The notes: generated from the letters alone by a model not told the origin. DNA of 64,000 bases from an uncultured Acetatifactor sp. (GCA_910586835.1 CAJUJU010000008.1:1-64000), one strand, 5' to 3'; counted from the first letter of the stretch, positions 42,659 through 52,570 are shown. Made by a program: numbers and translations.

Positions 42659-45088
42659 TCAGTCTACCTTCAGAATCAATCCAAGAATCCTCCTGGCACA
42701 GGTTTCCATCTCTGCCCTGGTAATCGCGCCGATCTCCATGGCCTGAAGCAGTCTCTCCGGGAATCCGCATCCCATCTTCATATCGTTTCCGGCGGCGGCT
42801 TCCTTGTAATGCTCTCCGTGGGTCCACCAGTCCGTTGTCACCATGCCCTCAAAGCCCCATTCACCGCGCAGAATATCCTCCAGCATTTCCCTGTTCTCGG
42901 AGGCTCTGTGCCCGTTGATGATATTGTAGGAGGACATTATGCTCCAGGGCTTTGCCTCCTTCACGATCATCTCGAAGCCCTTCAGATAAATTTCACGGAT
43001 CGCCCGCTCGGAAGCTCTGGAATCACTTTCCACCCGGTTTGTCTCCTTGTTGTTCAGGGCAAAATGCTTCACCGTAGCCGCCACATGGTTACTCTGAATC
43101 CCCTTTACCATGGCGCCCGCCATCTTTCCGGTCAGGAAGGGATCTTCGGAATAATACTCAAAGTTTCTGCCGCAGAGAGGACTTCTGTGGATATTGATGG
43201 CAGGGGTCAGCCAGGCGCCGATGTTGTTTTCCTTTGCCTCCGCAGAGCCTGCAGCTCCCACCTGTTCCACCACCTCGGGATTCCAGGTACAAGCCAGCAT
43301 GGAGGAGCAGGGCCAGGCCGTAGTGCAGACGCCGCACTGAGGCGCAATCCTCACACCCGCAGGTCCGTCCGCCGTCATGATGTTGGGCACGCCGTAATCC
43401 GGCAGATTTCCGTAGCCAAAGGTGTTTGCCACACCCGTGTTGGGCTGTCCTCCCAAAAGCTCTGCAAGCTGCTCGTCGGGAAGCTTTGCCACAAAGTCAT
43501 CCAGTGTCATTCTTCCCTCTGCCACATCAATCAGCTTCGGCCTGTTGTCCGGATTGCCCCAGAGGCGATAGCCGTCCCGGTGCTTCACCGCAGGTGTAAG
43601 CCCGGAGGTTTCTTCCACCGGCAGCCTGTCAGGAAGTGCGGTGGCATCCGTATCCACGGGCTCTCCCTGGGGAAGCTCCTCATAGCTGCCGTCTGCCAGC
43701 ATACGCTTGCTCAGCCGGGTGGGAACCATCCTGGCAGAAAGCTGCTCCGTAATCACATCCTCATCCAGCACCATCACATAATTGTCCTCCACGGTATCCC
43801 GCACGGAGGTGCCCACATAGAAGTGATATTCTCCCTTTTCCAGGACGTAGGCCGATTTTGCCACCTTCCCCAGATCGTCATAGGACGCCATATCGTTGAT
43901 CTGGAAGCGCAGCACGACAGTCTGGGTCTCTCCCGGCTGCAGCAGTCTGGTCTTGCGGAAAGCCACCAGCTCTTTCGCCGGCTTGCCCAATTTTCCCTGG
44001 GGTGCGCCGTAGTAGACCTGCACCACCTCTTTTCCCGCGGTTTCTCCTATATTACAGACATCCACCATCACCCGGAGATGATGCTCTCTTTTCTCCACCA
44101 CAGGCATGGAGAGCGAAAACTTTGTGTAGGACAATCCGAAACCGAAGGGATAATTCACCTTTTCCGCCGCGCCCGGAACAGTCTCAAAATAGCGATAGCC
44201 CACATAAATATCGTCGGTGTACTCCACATAATCATCCGACTCATGGAAATTGTATGTAGAGGGATAGTCCTCCAGCTTCTTTGCAAAGGTGTCGGAAAGC
44301 TTTCCGCTGGGATTTCCCTCTCCGATCAGCAGCTCTGCCGCCGCCAGGCCGCCCTCGATACCACCCTGCCAGGCCATGAGGACAGACTGAATCTTCTCCT
44401 CTTCGGCAAACCAGTCGGTATCCACCATGCCGCCCACATTCATCACCACGACCACCTTGGGGAAGCTGTTCTTCACCGCATCCACCATGGCCTTCTCCGC
44501 ATGAGTCAGATAAAAATCGCCGTCCTCGAACACCTCTGTCTCCGCGTCCTGCTTCTGCTCCTGCCCTGCGATGGCAACATCCTCGGTCTTGTTCTTTTTG
44601 TCATAGATACTCTTTCTGTCCCAGCCTTCTCCCGAGAACCGGCAGATACTGATAATGGCCGTGTCGGTAAACGCTCTCGCCTTTTTCAGCAGATCCTCCG
44701 GCAGCGCGGGCTCCACGGTCATCCCCGGCTCCCTGCCCTGTGCGTACTGATCCTTTACGTTCTTTCTGTAGTAATCCGCAAGTTCCTCAAACACCTCTAC
44801 ATGACCGGACTTTTTCTTCAGCCCCTCGTAAAGATTGCGGGTGTATGCTACCGTCACGTCGCCGCTTCCCCCGCCTCCCTTCACATAGTCGAAGGTCGCC
44901 TTGCCGAACAGCGCCACCCTGCTTCCCCTTGCCAGCGGCAGCACATTGTTCTGATTCTTCAGAAGCACCATGCCCTCCTTTGCCGCGTCCTTGGAAAGCG
45001 TTATGTGTTCGCTGCTTCCCGTGATGCGCCGTCCGTCCTCCCCCAGGGGTAAAACCGGCTGATACTTTGCCCTTGCCCATCTCTTCAT
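42659..45088 (-). CDS. GH3 beta-glucosidase with inverted domain order
   Basis: 809 residues. The domain normally at the C-terminus comes first (LSKDAAKEGMVLLKNQNNVL, about 30-340), followed by a fibronectin-like domain (FGFGLSYTKF, about 315-460), then the usual N-terminal barrel (MTADGPAGVRI, NIHRSPLCGRNFEYYSEDP, VAATVKHFALNNKE, GFEGMVTTDWW with nucleophile Asp, about 540-800). This circular order is known in rumen and gut Clostridia enzymes. No signal peptide, so it cleaves imported beta-glucosides. Own promoter at 45153-45181. Confidence 0.95.
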   Translation of the reverse strand: MKRWARAKYQPVLPLGEDGRRITGSSEHITLSKDAAKEGMVLLKNQNNVLPLARGSRVALFGKATFDYVKGGGGSGDVTVAYTRNLYEGLKKKSGHVEVFEELADYYRKNVKDQYAQGREPGMTVEPALPEDLLKKARAFTDTAIISICRFSGEGWDRKSIYDKKNKTEDVAIAGQEQKQDAETEVFEDGDFYLTHAEKAMVDAVKNSFPKVVVVMNVGGMVDTDWFAEEEKIQSVLMAWQGGIEGGLAAAELLIGEGNPSGKLSDTFAKKLEDYPSTYNFHESDDYVEYTDDIYVGYRYFETVPGAAEKVNYPFGFGLSYTKFSLSMPVVEKREHHLRVMVDVCNIGETAGKEVVQVYYGAPQGKLGKPAKELVAFRKTRLLQPGETQTVVLRFQINDMASYDDLGKVAKSAYVLEKGEYHFYVGTSVRDTVEDNYVMVLDEDVITEQLSARMVPTRLSKRMLADGSYEELPQGEPVDTDATALPDRLPVEETSGLTPAVKHRDGYRLWGNPDNRPKLIDVAEGRMTLDDFVAKLPDEQLAELLGGQPNTGVANTFGYGNLPDYGVPNIMTADGPAGVRIAPQCGVCTTAWPCSSMLACTWNPEVVEQVGAAGSAEAKENNIGAWLTPAINIHRSPLCGRNFEYYSEDPFLTGKMAGAMVKGIQSNHVAATVKHFALNNKETNRVESDSRASERAIREIYLKGFEMIVKEAKPWSIMSSYNIINGHRASENREMLEDILRGEWGFEGMVTTDWWTHGEHYKEAAAGNDMKMGCGFPERLLQAMEIGAITRAEMETCARRILGLILKVD

Positions 45089-45152
45089 AATGTTTTGTAC
45101 CTTTCTCGTTCTATAATTATTTTACAGAGTCCGCAGTTATCCTGCTAAGGCC

Positions 45153-45181
45153 ATTGTAATATAGCCGCTGTGCAAATTCAA
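45153..45181 (-). promoter_or_regulatory. Promoter of the GH3 gene
   Basis: Minus-strand TTGAAT (45176-45181), 17 bp, TACAAT (45153-45158), 65 bp before the ATG. Confidence 0.6.
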
Positions 45182-45204
45182 CGAATACTTTCACAAACAA
45201 TTCC

Positions 45205-47049
45205 TCACAGCCATCTCTTTCCTTCCAGCTCCAGCACCCTCTCTCCATGGCGGATCCGGATGAACCCGTCAGACAAATCCGCGGCGGGAAGCTCCTCACC
45301 CTCCCGTTCCATTCCGTCTCCGTAAAAATAATCCGCAATGCAGTGTTCTCCCGGCTCCAGCTCATAGCAGATTGTGGGAATCAGAGTGATACCGTACATC
45401 AGATTTGTGTTGGGGAACGGCGTTACCAGCCTGGCTCTGCCGTTTCCGGAAAGACAGACTGCCCCGGCATTTCCCCAGGGAAAGCTGCAGCAGGCGCGCT
45501 CACCTGTCTGCTCTGTCATAGAAGGCTCCATACGCCGAAGTCCGTCCTCCGCCGGAATCGCAAACCCTCCGTCTGCCAGTTCAATCCGCTTTGTTGTCCG
45601 GACAAAGTGCACTCTCACATGTCCCTTATCCAGAGGTATCACCAGACTCTCCACCCTCACCCCCGGCATCAGCCCATACAGCGTTCTGGTGCAGTTTTCC
45701 GTCACCTCAAATTGTTCCGCCTCCCGGCGCATCCGCCAGAAATTATCCCCCGCTTCCGTTCCGGCCAGCGTGTTGTCAAAAGCGCCGTCCTCCAGCTCCG
45801 TTCCCCTGGATATACTGAAGCCGAAGCGGTTGGAATAGACAAATTTCTGATATTTTGCCTCCGTGTTTCCGAAATTGCCGGACTTCTGCCCCGTGGGATA
45901 AAGCAGCGTGTGCCCGCTTTCCTCATGAACGGCAATCATGTTGGGATGACCCAGCAGCCGCTTCCTGTTTAACACCGGCTTTTCCTCCGGACTTTTCCAG
46001 AACGGATGCTCTCCGGAGAGCGCCAGAACCAGAAAGGTCTTGAAGCTCCAATAGGGAGAGCCGGGGCCGTTGTAGCGCTCGCTCATAATCAGATTGGGAT
46101 ACTGATATCCGATGGTGAGGATTCCGCCCTTGTCAAAGATCGGTTGGCTTCCCCAGTATCTCAGATTTCCCAAAATCAGCGCTTTCAGCTCTCCCATGGG
46201 CACATCCGCCCCGGCGAACGCCATGGCGGCAAACGCCGCGCTGTGGGCAAACCGATAGGTCAGGCTGCGCCCGTAGGGAACCTCTCTGCCCTCCCGGTCG
46301 AACCAGTGTATAAAATCCGGATAAAACTGCGCTGCCCTCTCTCTCAGCCTGCCGCAATATTCCGGCTCCCGTTCCTTCATCTGCTCCGCATAGATCAGCC
46401 CGTAATAGTGCATGGCAAAGGGTATGTAATAATCCTTCTGCCCGGGATGCCCGTCAAAATACCAGCCCTCCCCTTCATAGCACCGCTCCACCACCTCCAG
46501 ATCATCCTTCCGGCATGCTTCGCTGTGCGGCAGCCCAAGCTTCAGAAACAGCACATTCACAAGCACACGGAAGAATCTCCAGTTGTTGGCATGCACTTTA
46601 TGGCTGTTGATCTGATTCAGCCAACAGTCTACGTTTTCCCTCTGTCTGTCCGTCAGCGGATCCCAGAATACATGCGGTGCAAGCAGCAGGGCATTGACCA
46701 CCGCCGCCATCTCCACCATTTTCTGGTCAAAGTCCCACACATCCTGCCAGTATTCCTCATGGGCGGGATCCGTGCCGTGAATCAGGCCTCTTCTGGTCAA
46801 CTCCTGCCACGCTTCTATCTCCTGCCTCTGCTCCTTTGGCAGGCCTTCGTTATCACCTGCAAACAGCGGCCCCAACCCCCAGAGTACCCGGGAATACCCC
46901 TCCATGCGAATGGATCCCTCCCCGTAATGGGCGGAGGTGTTCCCGATTATCAGCTGTGCTCCGCCTCTGCTGTAATGCTCCTTCAGAGGGCGGATCCAGT
47001 CCAGCAGCAGCATTGCCATGTCGTCCCTTGTCCTGAGCTCTCTCATCAC
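45205..47049 (-). CDS. DUF2264 domain protein
   Basis: 614 residues, no signal peptide. Matches DUF2264 by its text (LLLDWIRPLKEHYSRGGAQL, GYSRVLWGLGPLF, NNWRFFRVLVNVLFLKLG, YPNLIMSERYNGPGSPYW). The N-terminal half is probably an (alpha/alpha) toroid like heteropolysaccharide lyases; some relatives are found with rhamnogalacturonan or ulvan use. Overlaps the end of the GH88 gene: start is GTG 47049 or ATG 47046, both after GGAGG. Acts with GH88 on an uronic-acid-containing glycan, by inference. Confidence 0.88.
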   Translation of the reverse strand: MMRELRTRDDMAMLLLDWIRPLKEHYSRGGAQLIIGNTSAHYGEGSIRMEGYSRVLWGLGPLFAGDNEGLPKEQRQEIEAWQELTRRGLIHGTDPAHEEYWQDVWDFDQKMVEMAAVVNALLLAPHVFWDPLTDRQRENVDCWLNQINSHKVHANNWRFFRVLVNVLFLKLGLPHSEACRKDDLEVVERCYEGEGWYFDGHPGQKDYYIPFAMHYYGLIYAEQMKEREPEYCGRLRERAAQFYPDFIHWFDREGREVPYGRSLTYRFAHSAAFAAMAFAGADVPMGELKALILGNLRYWGSQPIFDKGGILTIGYQYPNLIMSERYNGPGSPYWSFKTFLVLALSGEHPFWKSPEEKPVLNRKRLLGHPNMIAVHEESGHTLLYPTGQKSGNFGNTEAKYQKFVYSNRFGFSISRGTELEDGAFDNTLAGTEAGDNFWRMRREAEQFEVTENCTRTLYGLMPGVRVESLVIPLDKGHVRVHFVRTTKRIELADGGFAIPAEDGLRRMEPSMTEQTGERACCSFPWGNAGAVCLSGNGRARLVTPFPNTNLMYGITLIPTICYELEPGEHCIADYFYGDGMEREGEELPAADLSDGFIRIRHGERVLELEGKRWL

Positions 47050-48167
47050 CAGTACAGCCTCCAGTCTCTCGTCAGCCTCATCAGGGCTTCCATATAGAAA
47101 TAATCGCCCCAGATGGTAGATTCCTCCTGCCCGTCATGGCGATGGTACATCCCCTCTGTCAAAATGCCGTTCACATTTTCCATGCCTTTTGTGGTGTATT
47201 TTTCCCTCAGACTCCTCATGACAGTCTCCGCCAGGCTCAGACAGCTTTCCGCCTCCCCATCACTCACATGACTGCACAGCTCCAGAAGGCCGCATACATA
47301 GATGCTGGCCGCAGAGGTATCACGGATATCCGGCTGTTCATCCGTAAAGGTAAAATCCCAATAGGGAACCCAGTCCGCCGGAAGATTTCTGCGAAACACC
47401 TCCGCCGCCCTCCGGGCCACCTGCAGAAAGCGGGAATCCCCGGTATACCTGTAGGACAGCGCGTATCCGTAGACCGCCCAGGCCTGTCCTCTGGCCCAAA
47501 TCGACTCATCCGCATATCCCTGATGGGTTTTACCGCAGACTGCCTCCCCTGTATCCGGATTCATCAGGTAAGTATGATAGGTGGAAGCGTCCGGCCGCAC
47601 AAGTGTCCCGGACGCGGTCAGGGCATGATTTTCGGCAATTTCCGCCAGCTTCTCATCCCCCGTCCAGTACAGCAGGGGCAGATTCAGCATGGTGTCTATG
47701 ATGATCTTTACATCCGGATATCCGATGCCCATCTCCCCCCACGCCTGAATGTATTTTCCCTTTTCATTGTAACGTTCCGCCAGCAGCCGGGCTGCCCTGC
47801 GGGCCAGCTCCTCCGCCCTCCTGTCTCCCGTCGTCTTATAACAGGCCACGCAGGACAGCGTATACAGGAAGCCCAGATCATGACTGATGCCGCGCTTCCG
47901 GTCCAGCCTGTCCTGAAAGCTGTCAAGATGTTCCTTCTCATACTTCCGGAAAACTTCGTCCCCTGTGTACTCATAGGCCAGATAACACATGCCCACAAAA
48001 AAGGACGAGGTCCAGAGTACATTTTCCTCCGGAGAATATCTGTTTTTCACACTCACATGGGGATAACTCCCCACAAACAAATCCAGATTCTCTCTCAGAA
48101 CCGATACTATGTATGCCAGTTCCTCCTGATATGCCGTTTTGTTTATACTCTCTTTCCAGACTTTCAT
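47046..48167 (-). CDS. GH88/GH105-type unsaturated glucuronyl hydrolase
   Basis: 373 residues, (alpha/alpha)6 toroid. Family marks: ENVLWTSSFFVGMCYLAYE, SHDLGFLYTLSC (catalytic Asp), SIWARGQAWAVYGYALSY, WDFTF then IRDTSAASIYVCGLLEL. Removes unsaturated uronic acids left by polysaccharide lyases. AGGAGGG 6 nt before ATG. Between an AraC regulator and DUF2264; together a small polysaccharide-use operon. No lyase is seen in the window. Confidence 0.92.
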   Translation of the reverse strand: MKVWKESINKTAYQEELAYIVSVLRENLDLFVGSYPHVSVKNRYSPEENVLWTSSFFVGMCYLAYEYTGDEVFRKYEKEHLDSFQDRLDRKRGISHDLGFLYTLSCVACYKTTGDRRAEELARRAARLLAERYNEKGKYIQAWGEMGIGYPDVKIIIDTMLNLPLLYWTGDEKLAEIAENHALTASGTLVRPDASTYHTYLMNPDTGEAVCGKTHQGYADESIWARGQAWAVYGYALSYRYTGDSRFLQVARRAAEVFRRNLPADWVPYWDFTFTDEQPDIRDTSAASIYVCGLLELCSHVSDGEAESCLSLAETVMRSLREKYTTKGMENVNGILTEGMYHRHDGQEESTIWGDYFYMEALMRLTRDWRLYW

Positions 48168-48226
48168 GGCAGTCCCTCCTGTATTACATTTTTTGAAACT
48201 ACGGATATCCTTTTGCCGAAAGTTTC

Positions 48227-49090
48227 CTATCTGCTTTTGTTTTCACTTCTGTACTGAACGGGCGTCCTGCCCGCGGCCTTCTTGAATACCTGGGAAAAAT
48301 AGGACTGGGAGGAAAAGCCCAGCATGTTGGAGATCTGGGCGACAGAATAGTTGGTGGACTCCAGAAGAGATTTTGCCTCCTGAATCCTTTTTTCCAGAAG
48401 ATAGCTGATGGGAGAACAACCTGCGTATTTCGTAAAGGCATGAGCCATATAATATTTGTTCATATGTGTCAGCGCAGCCAGGGTATCCAGGGAAATGTCC
48501 TCCGCATAATTGGCGTCAAGATAATTTTTGATCTGGGCACATTCTCTGTTCAGCAGGCTGTTTTCCTCCTCCACAACAGACAGGTGGTCGTTCCGGAGCA
48601 TACAGACCAGAAGAATCTCCAGCAGGTTCTGGCAGACCGTCTCATAATTGTCCTGTTTCTGGGAAATCTCCTCCAGCATAATATTCAGATAAGCAAAGAC
48701 GTTTGCGCTCTGCACATTATATTTGTACACCGCGCCGGAGGCCGTCTGTATGCAAAGACCGTCCTGGGCCGAGACAATATTTTCAAACGAGAAGGAAAGC
48801 CCCTCTATTCCCAGCACAATATAGTCCAGAGGCGCTGTATCCAGCGATTTTTCGGTATGCTGCACATGGGGATTGATGATAACCATGTCGTTTTTGCCCA
48901 CAGGGAACTCCGAGCCCTCAGCCAGAAAGGTTCCCTTTCCGTCCACCACATAAAACAGCTCGCTGAAGGGGTGAGCGTGGAGAATGCTCTGCCAGTCGCC
49001 CTCATACTTTGATGTGGTGACGTATAAAAGCCTGGAATGGTCAAAGAAGGAAAGCTTGTCGTTCTCCAGACGATGTCTTGTGTTCCCCAT
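48227..49090 (-). CDS. AraC family regulator
   Basis: 287 residues. Cupin sensor (ILHAHPFSELFYVVDGKGTF) and C-terminal double HTH (LAALTHMNKYYMAHAFTKYAG, ISNMLGFSSQSYFSQVFKKA). Probable regulator of the GH88/DUF2264 genes 59 nt downstream, and perhaps of the divergent nahK operon. A 17-bp inverted repeat lies in the shared upstream region. Confidence 0.92.
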   Translation of the reverse strand: MGNTRHRLENDKLSFFDHSRLLYVTTSKYEGDWQSILHAHPFSELFYVVDGKGTFLAEGSEFPVGKNDMVIINPHVQHTEKSLDTAPLDYIVLGIEGLSFSFENIVSAQDGLCIQTASGAVYKYNVQSANVFAYLNIMLEEISQKQDNYETVCQNLLEILLVCMLRNDHLSVVEEENSLLNRECAQIKNYLDANYAEDISLDTLAALTHMNKYYMAHAFTKYAGCSPISYLLEKRIQEAKSLLESTNYSVAQISNMLGFSSQSYFSQVFKKAAGRTPVQYRSENKSR

Positions 49091-49138
49091 GATATGTTCC
49101 CCCCTTCGTCACACATAATAGTGACTTAACTATAACAG

Positions 49139-49230
49139 ATTTTATATATTTTGTCTATCAATTGTATCAAAACACAACATATATAAAACGAACGCCCCAT
49201 ATTTTATTTACAGGACAAAATATATAAAAT
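49139..49230. promoter_or_regulatory. 17-bp inverted repeat, likely operator region
   Basis: attttatatattttgtc at 49139-49155 and its exact complement at 49214-49230; a related box (catatataaaac) lies between, near 49179. This AT-rich region separates the AraC gene and nahK. It overlaps a possible minus-strand promoter (TATAGT near 49130) of the AraC gene. Confidence 0.65.
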
Positions 49231-49247
49231 TCCGGGCAACAATCGGC

Positions 49248-49276
49248 TTGCATCTTAACACTGTTTTCATTATACT
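49248..49276 (+). promoter_or_regulatory. Promoter of nahK
   Basis: TTGCAT (49248-49253), 17 bp, TATACT (49271-49276), 75 bp before the ATG. Confidence 0.65.
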
Positions 49277-49350
49277 TAATGATAATATTAATTCCCGGCA
49301 GTCATGCCGACCCCAGCCCGGAATATGGTTCGGGCAGATCAGGAGAACAC

Positions 49351-50490
49351 ATGCTGAATGAAAACCTTGTCCCCGACCGAATCAGTCAGGTCATTTCCCG
49401 CTTTGCCGCAGAGGGCAGGCTGACGGAAACCCAGCCCTACGGAAACGGGCACATCAACGACACCTTTCTGTTGACCTTCCGCACGGAAGACAATCATACG
49501 AAGCGATACATATTGCAGCGGATGAACAACAATATTTTCAAAAATCCATGTCAGCTTATGGAGAATGTGGTTAACATTACGGAATATCTGCGGAAGATGA
49601 TTCTCTCTCAGGGCGGCGACCCGGACAGAGAGACCCTGAATGTGGTCAGAACCCTGGACGGGGCAAGCTATTATGAGGATGACAGCCACAACTTCTGGAG
49701 AGTCTTTTTATTTATAGAGGATACGATTTGCCTGGAGATGGTGGAAAGTCCCAGAGATTTTTATGACAGCGGCGCGGCTCTGGGCAACTTCCAGAGAATG
49801 CTTGCCGATTATCCGGCGGAAACCCTCCATGAGACCATTCCCGACTTTCATCATACTCCCTCCCGCTTTCTTGCCTTTCAAAGGGCAGTGCAGGAGGATA
49901 AACTGGGCAGAGCCGCACAGGCCGCGGAGGAAATCGCGTTTGCCCTGGCCCGGGAAAAGGATACGGCAGCACTCACAGACCTGCTCCAGGCAGGAAAGCT
50001 GCCCCTGCGGGTAACACACAATGACACAAAGCTGAACAACATCCTCTTTGACAAAACCACCAAAAAAGCGTTGTGCATTGTTGATCTTGACACCGTCATG
50101 CCTGGCCTCTCCCTTTACGACTTTGGAGACTCCATCCGTTTCGGAGCCAGCACGGGAGCGGAGGACGAACCGGATTTAAGCCGGATCGAGCTGGATCTGA
50201 CTCTTTTTGAAGCTTTCACGGAAGGATTTTTGAAGGGCTGCGCCGGGAGCCTCACCCCGGAGGAGATCCGGCTGCTGCCCATGGGCGCCAAGCTTATGAC
50301 TTACGAATGCGGCATACGATTCCTGGCAGATTTTCTGGAGGGAGATTCCTACTTTAAAATCCATCGGGAAAACCATAACCTGGACCGGGCAAGGACACAG
50401 TTCAAGCTGGTGGCGGATATGGAAAAGAAATGGGATCAGATGGCCGAAATCGTAGAAAAATGTACAGAAAGGCAGGTTCACACCACATGA
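49351..50490 (+). CDS. nahK: N-acetylhexosamine 1-kinase (APH fold)
   Basis: 379 residues. Close in text to bifidobacterial NahK/LnpB: EPYGNGHINDTFL-like QPYGNGHINDTFLLTF, YILQRMNNNIFKNP, PLRVTHNDTKLNNILFD (catalytic Asp), CIVDLDTVMPG, YDFGDSIRFGAST, YECGIRFLADFLEGD. Makes GlcNAc/GalNAc 1-phosphate in the lacto-N-biose/galacto-N-biose route. Start at 49351 behind AGGAG. The partner phosphorylase (lnpA) is not in the window. galT/galK 12 kb away could supply the rest of the route. Confidence 0.9.
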   Translation: MLNENLVPDRISQVISRFAAEGRLTETQPYGNGHINDTFLLTFRTEDNHTKRYILQRMNNNIFKNPCQLMENVVNITEYLRKMILSQGGDPDRETLNVVRTLDGASYYEDDSHNFWRVFLFIEDTICLEMVESPRDFYDSGAALGNFQRMLADYPAETLHETIPDFHHTPSRFLAFQRAVQEDKLGRAAQAAEEIAFALAREKDTAALTDLLQAGKLPLRVTHNDTKLNNILFDKTTKKALCIVDLDTVMPGLSLYDFGDSIRFGASTGAEDEPDLSRIELDLTLFEAFTEGFLKGCAGSLTPEEIRLLPMGAKLMTYECGIRFLADFLEGDSYFKIHRENHNLDRARTQFKLVADMEKKWDQMAEIVEKCTERQVHTT

Positions 50491-52472
50491 AAATATCCGG
50501 CAGGCGTATGAAAAAACCGGCGTTTCTCTTTCTGATCGCCGTATTATTGCTCCTTCTTCCCCTCTCCTGTGTCTCTCAGGCGGCCTCCGCCCCTTCGGGA
50601 ACGGGGAAAAAAATGGATATCCTGTTTCTCCATGATACCCATTCCCACCTGGACAGCTTTCTCACGGTGGAAGACGGGGAAGCGGCAACCGTTGGCGGTT
50701 TTCCCCGCATAATGACCCTGATCAACCAGGCCAGAACACAGAATCCGGATACCCTTATTCTGGATGCCGGAGACTTTTCCATGGGCACACTGGTACAGAC
50801 CATCTACGACAGCGAAGCCGCGGAGCTTCGCATGCTGGGTGCGCTGGGATGCCAGGTGACTACTCTGGGCAACCATGAGTTTGACTATCGCTCCGCCGGA
50901 CTGGCAAACGCCCTGAATGCCGCCGTCTCCAGCGGGGAACCCGTGCCTTCCATCGTCCTGTGCAACATCGACTGGGAGACCATGGAGGCGGAAGGTCTGA
51001 CGCAGGAGCAGCAGCTTCTGCGGGATGCTTTTGACGCCTACGGCATACAGGACTACACCATAATCACAAAAGGAGACGTAAGGCTTGCCGTGTTCGGCGT
51101 CTTCGGCGTGGATTCTCTGGCCTGCGCCCCCACCTGTGCCCTGAAGTTCAGGGATGCCTCCCAGGCCGCTGCGGAGGTAGTCTCCGAAATCAAGGCAAAC
51201 GAAGATGTGGATATGATTGTATGCGTGTCCCACAGCGGCACCAGTGAGGACGAAAAAAAATCCGAGGATGAGATTCTGGCAAAGAATGTACCCGAAATCG
51301 ACCTGATTGTCAGCGGACATACCCACACCGCCCTGGAACAGCCCATCCGGCATGGCGACACCTATATCGTTTCCTGCGGGGAATATGCAAAAAACCTGGG
51401 CTCCCTCTCCATGGAACAGGGACAGAACGGACGCTGGGAAATGACTTCCTACTCGCTGCTTCCCATAACTCCGGCCACAGAATCCCATCAGGCCACACAG
51501 GACAAAATCGACTCGTTTATGGAAATCGTGGACTCTTCCTATCTGTCCCGCTTCGGCTACAACAGAAGTCAGGTGCTGGCCCGGAATGAAATTACCTTTG
51601 CCACTGCTTCCGATCTGTATGACACACAGGCGGATCACAACCTGGGAAACCTCCTGTCCGATGCCTTCAAATATGCCGTCTCAAATGCCGACACCGGAGA
51701 CACCCACCCTGTGGATGTGGCCATCGTCCCCTCGGGCTGTGTGCGGGATACCTTCGCTCCCGGAGACATCACCGTGGAGGATGTGTTTAACGCCTACTCC
51801 CTGGGAATCGGCCTGGACGGCGTGGCAGGCTATCCCCTGATCAGCATTTACCTCACGGGGGCGGAACTGAAAACCGGCGCGGAGATAGACGCTTCCGTAT
51901 CGGATCTCATGCCTTCCGCAAGGTTGTACACGTCAGGCTTGAGCTATTCCTTCAACCCTCACCGCATTATCCTCAACAAAGTGACGGACTGTTATCTGAC
52001 GGATGATGCCGGGAACCGCACCGAGCTGCAGGACGACAGGCTGTACAGAATTATCTGCGATCTGTACAGCGGGCAGATGCTGGGGGCGGTCACTGATGTG
52101 TCCTACGGCATCTTATCCATTCAGCCCAAATTTGCCGACGGCACCCCCATTGAAAACATTGAGGATGCCATCATTCAAACGGAGGCCGGAGAGCTGAAGG
52201 CCTGGGCTGCCATTGCGGAATATATGGATTCCCTCCCTGACACTGACGGGGACGGAATCTCCGACATACCCGCCGTCTACGGTACGCTTCAGGGCCGCAA
52301 GGTCATCCAGGACAGCCGCAACCTCCTCCACCTGATAAAAGGCCTGAACAAATATGCCGTCGTCATCATACTGGTGGTACTTCTGATCCTTGCCCTTCTG
52401 ATCACCCTGATCTTCCTGATTGTCAGATTCCTTCTTCGGCTGACAAAGAGAAAGAAAACGTCACAGAACTGA
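50487..52472 (+). CDS. Membrane-anchored 5'-nucleotidase/UshA-like phosphoesterase
   Basis: 661 residues. Signal peptide (KKPAFLFLIAVLLLLLPLS to SQAASA), metallophosphoesterase domain with metal motifs FLHDTHSHLD, ILDAGDFSMG, LGNHEFDYR, CVSHSGT, VSGHTHT; 5'-nucleotidase C-domain from about 365; a DTDGDGISD calcium-loop-like motif; and a C-terminal membrane span with basic tail (VVIILVVLLILALLITLIF, RLTKRKK). No LPXTG. Outside the cell it should release phosphate from nucleotides or sugar nucleotides. ATG overlaps the nahK stop (ATGA). Confidence 0.93.
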   Translation: MKISGRRMKKPAFLFLIAVLLLLLPLSCVSQAASAPSGTGKKMDILFLHDTHSHLDSFLTVEDGEAATVGGFPRIMTLINQARTQNPDTLILDAGDFSMGTLVQTIYDSEAAELRMLGALGCQVTTLGNHEFDYRSAGLANALNAAVSSGEPVPSIVLCNIDWETMEAEGLTQEQQLLRDAFDAYGIQDYTIITKGDVRLAVFGVFGVDSLACAPTCALKFRDASQAAAEVVSEIKANEDVDMIVCVSHSGTSEDEKKSEDEILAKNVPEIDLIVSGHTHTALEQPIRHGDTYIVSCGEYAKNLGSLSMEQGQNGRWEMTSYSLLPITPATESHQATQDKIDSFMEIVDSSYLSRFGYNRSQVLARNEITFATASDLYDTQADHNLGNLLSDAFKYAVSNADTGDTHPVDVAIVPSGCVRDTFAPGDITVEDVFNAYSLGIGLDGVAGYPLISIYLTGAELKTGAEIDASVSDLMPSARLYTSGLSYSFNPHRIILNKVTDCYLTDDAGNRTELQDDRLYRIICDLYSGQMLGAVTDVSYGILSIQPKFADGTPIENIEDAIIQTEAGELKAWAAIAEYMDSLPDTDGDGISDIPAVYGTLQGRKVIQDSRNLLHLIKGLNKYAVVIILVVLLILALLITLIFLIVRFLLRLTKRKKTSQN

Positions 52473-52496
52473 AGAAACGCTTTTGCCGGCGTTTTC

Positions 52497-52544
52497 CAAA
52501 AAGAACTGCCGCACCGGCTCACCGGTACGGCAGTTCTTTTCCGT
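52497..52544. terminator. Bidirectional terminator
   Basis: Stem aagaactgccg / cggcagttctt with an inner accgg/ccggt, A-run before and T-run after. Serves both the 5'-nucleotidase (+) and the cytidylate-kinase-like gene (-). Confidence 0.85.
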
Positions 52545-52570
52545 CTTACAAACAATACTTCCTGTTCTTG

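Noticed and set aside
42809..45052. 747-codon open frame on the plus strand opposite the GH3 gene
   Set aside because: No homology-like motifs and no SD; the minus strand encodes a complete GH3 enzyme. GC-rich codon use gives long antisense frames throughout this window.
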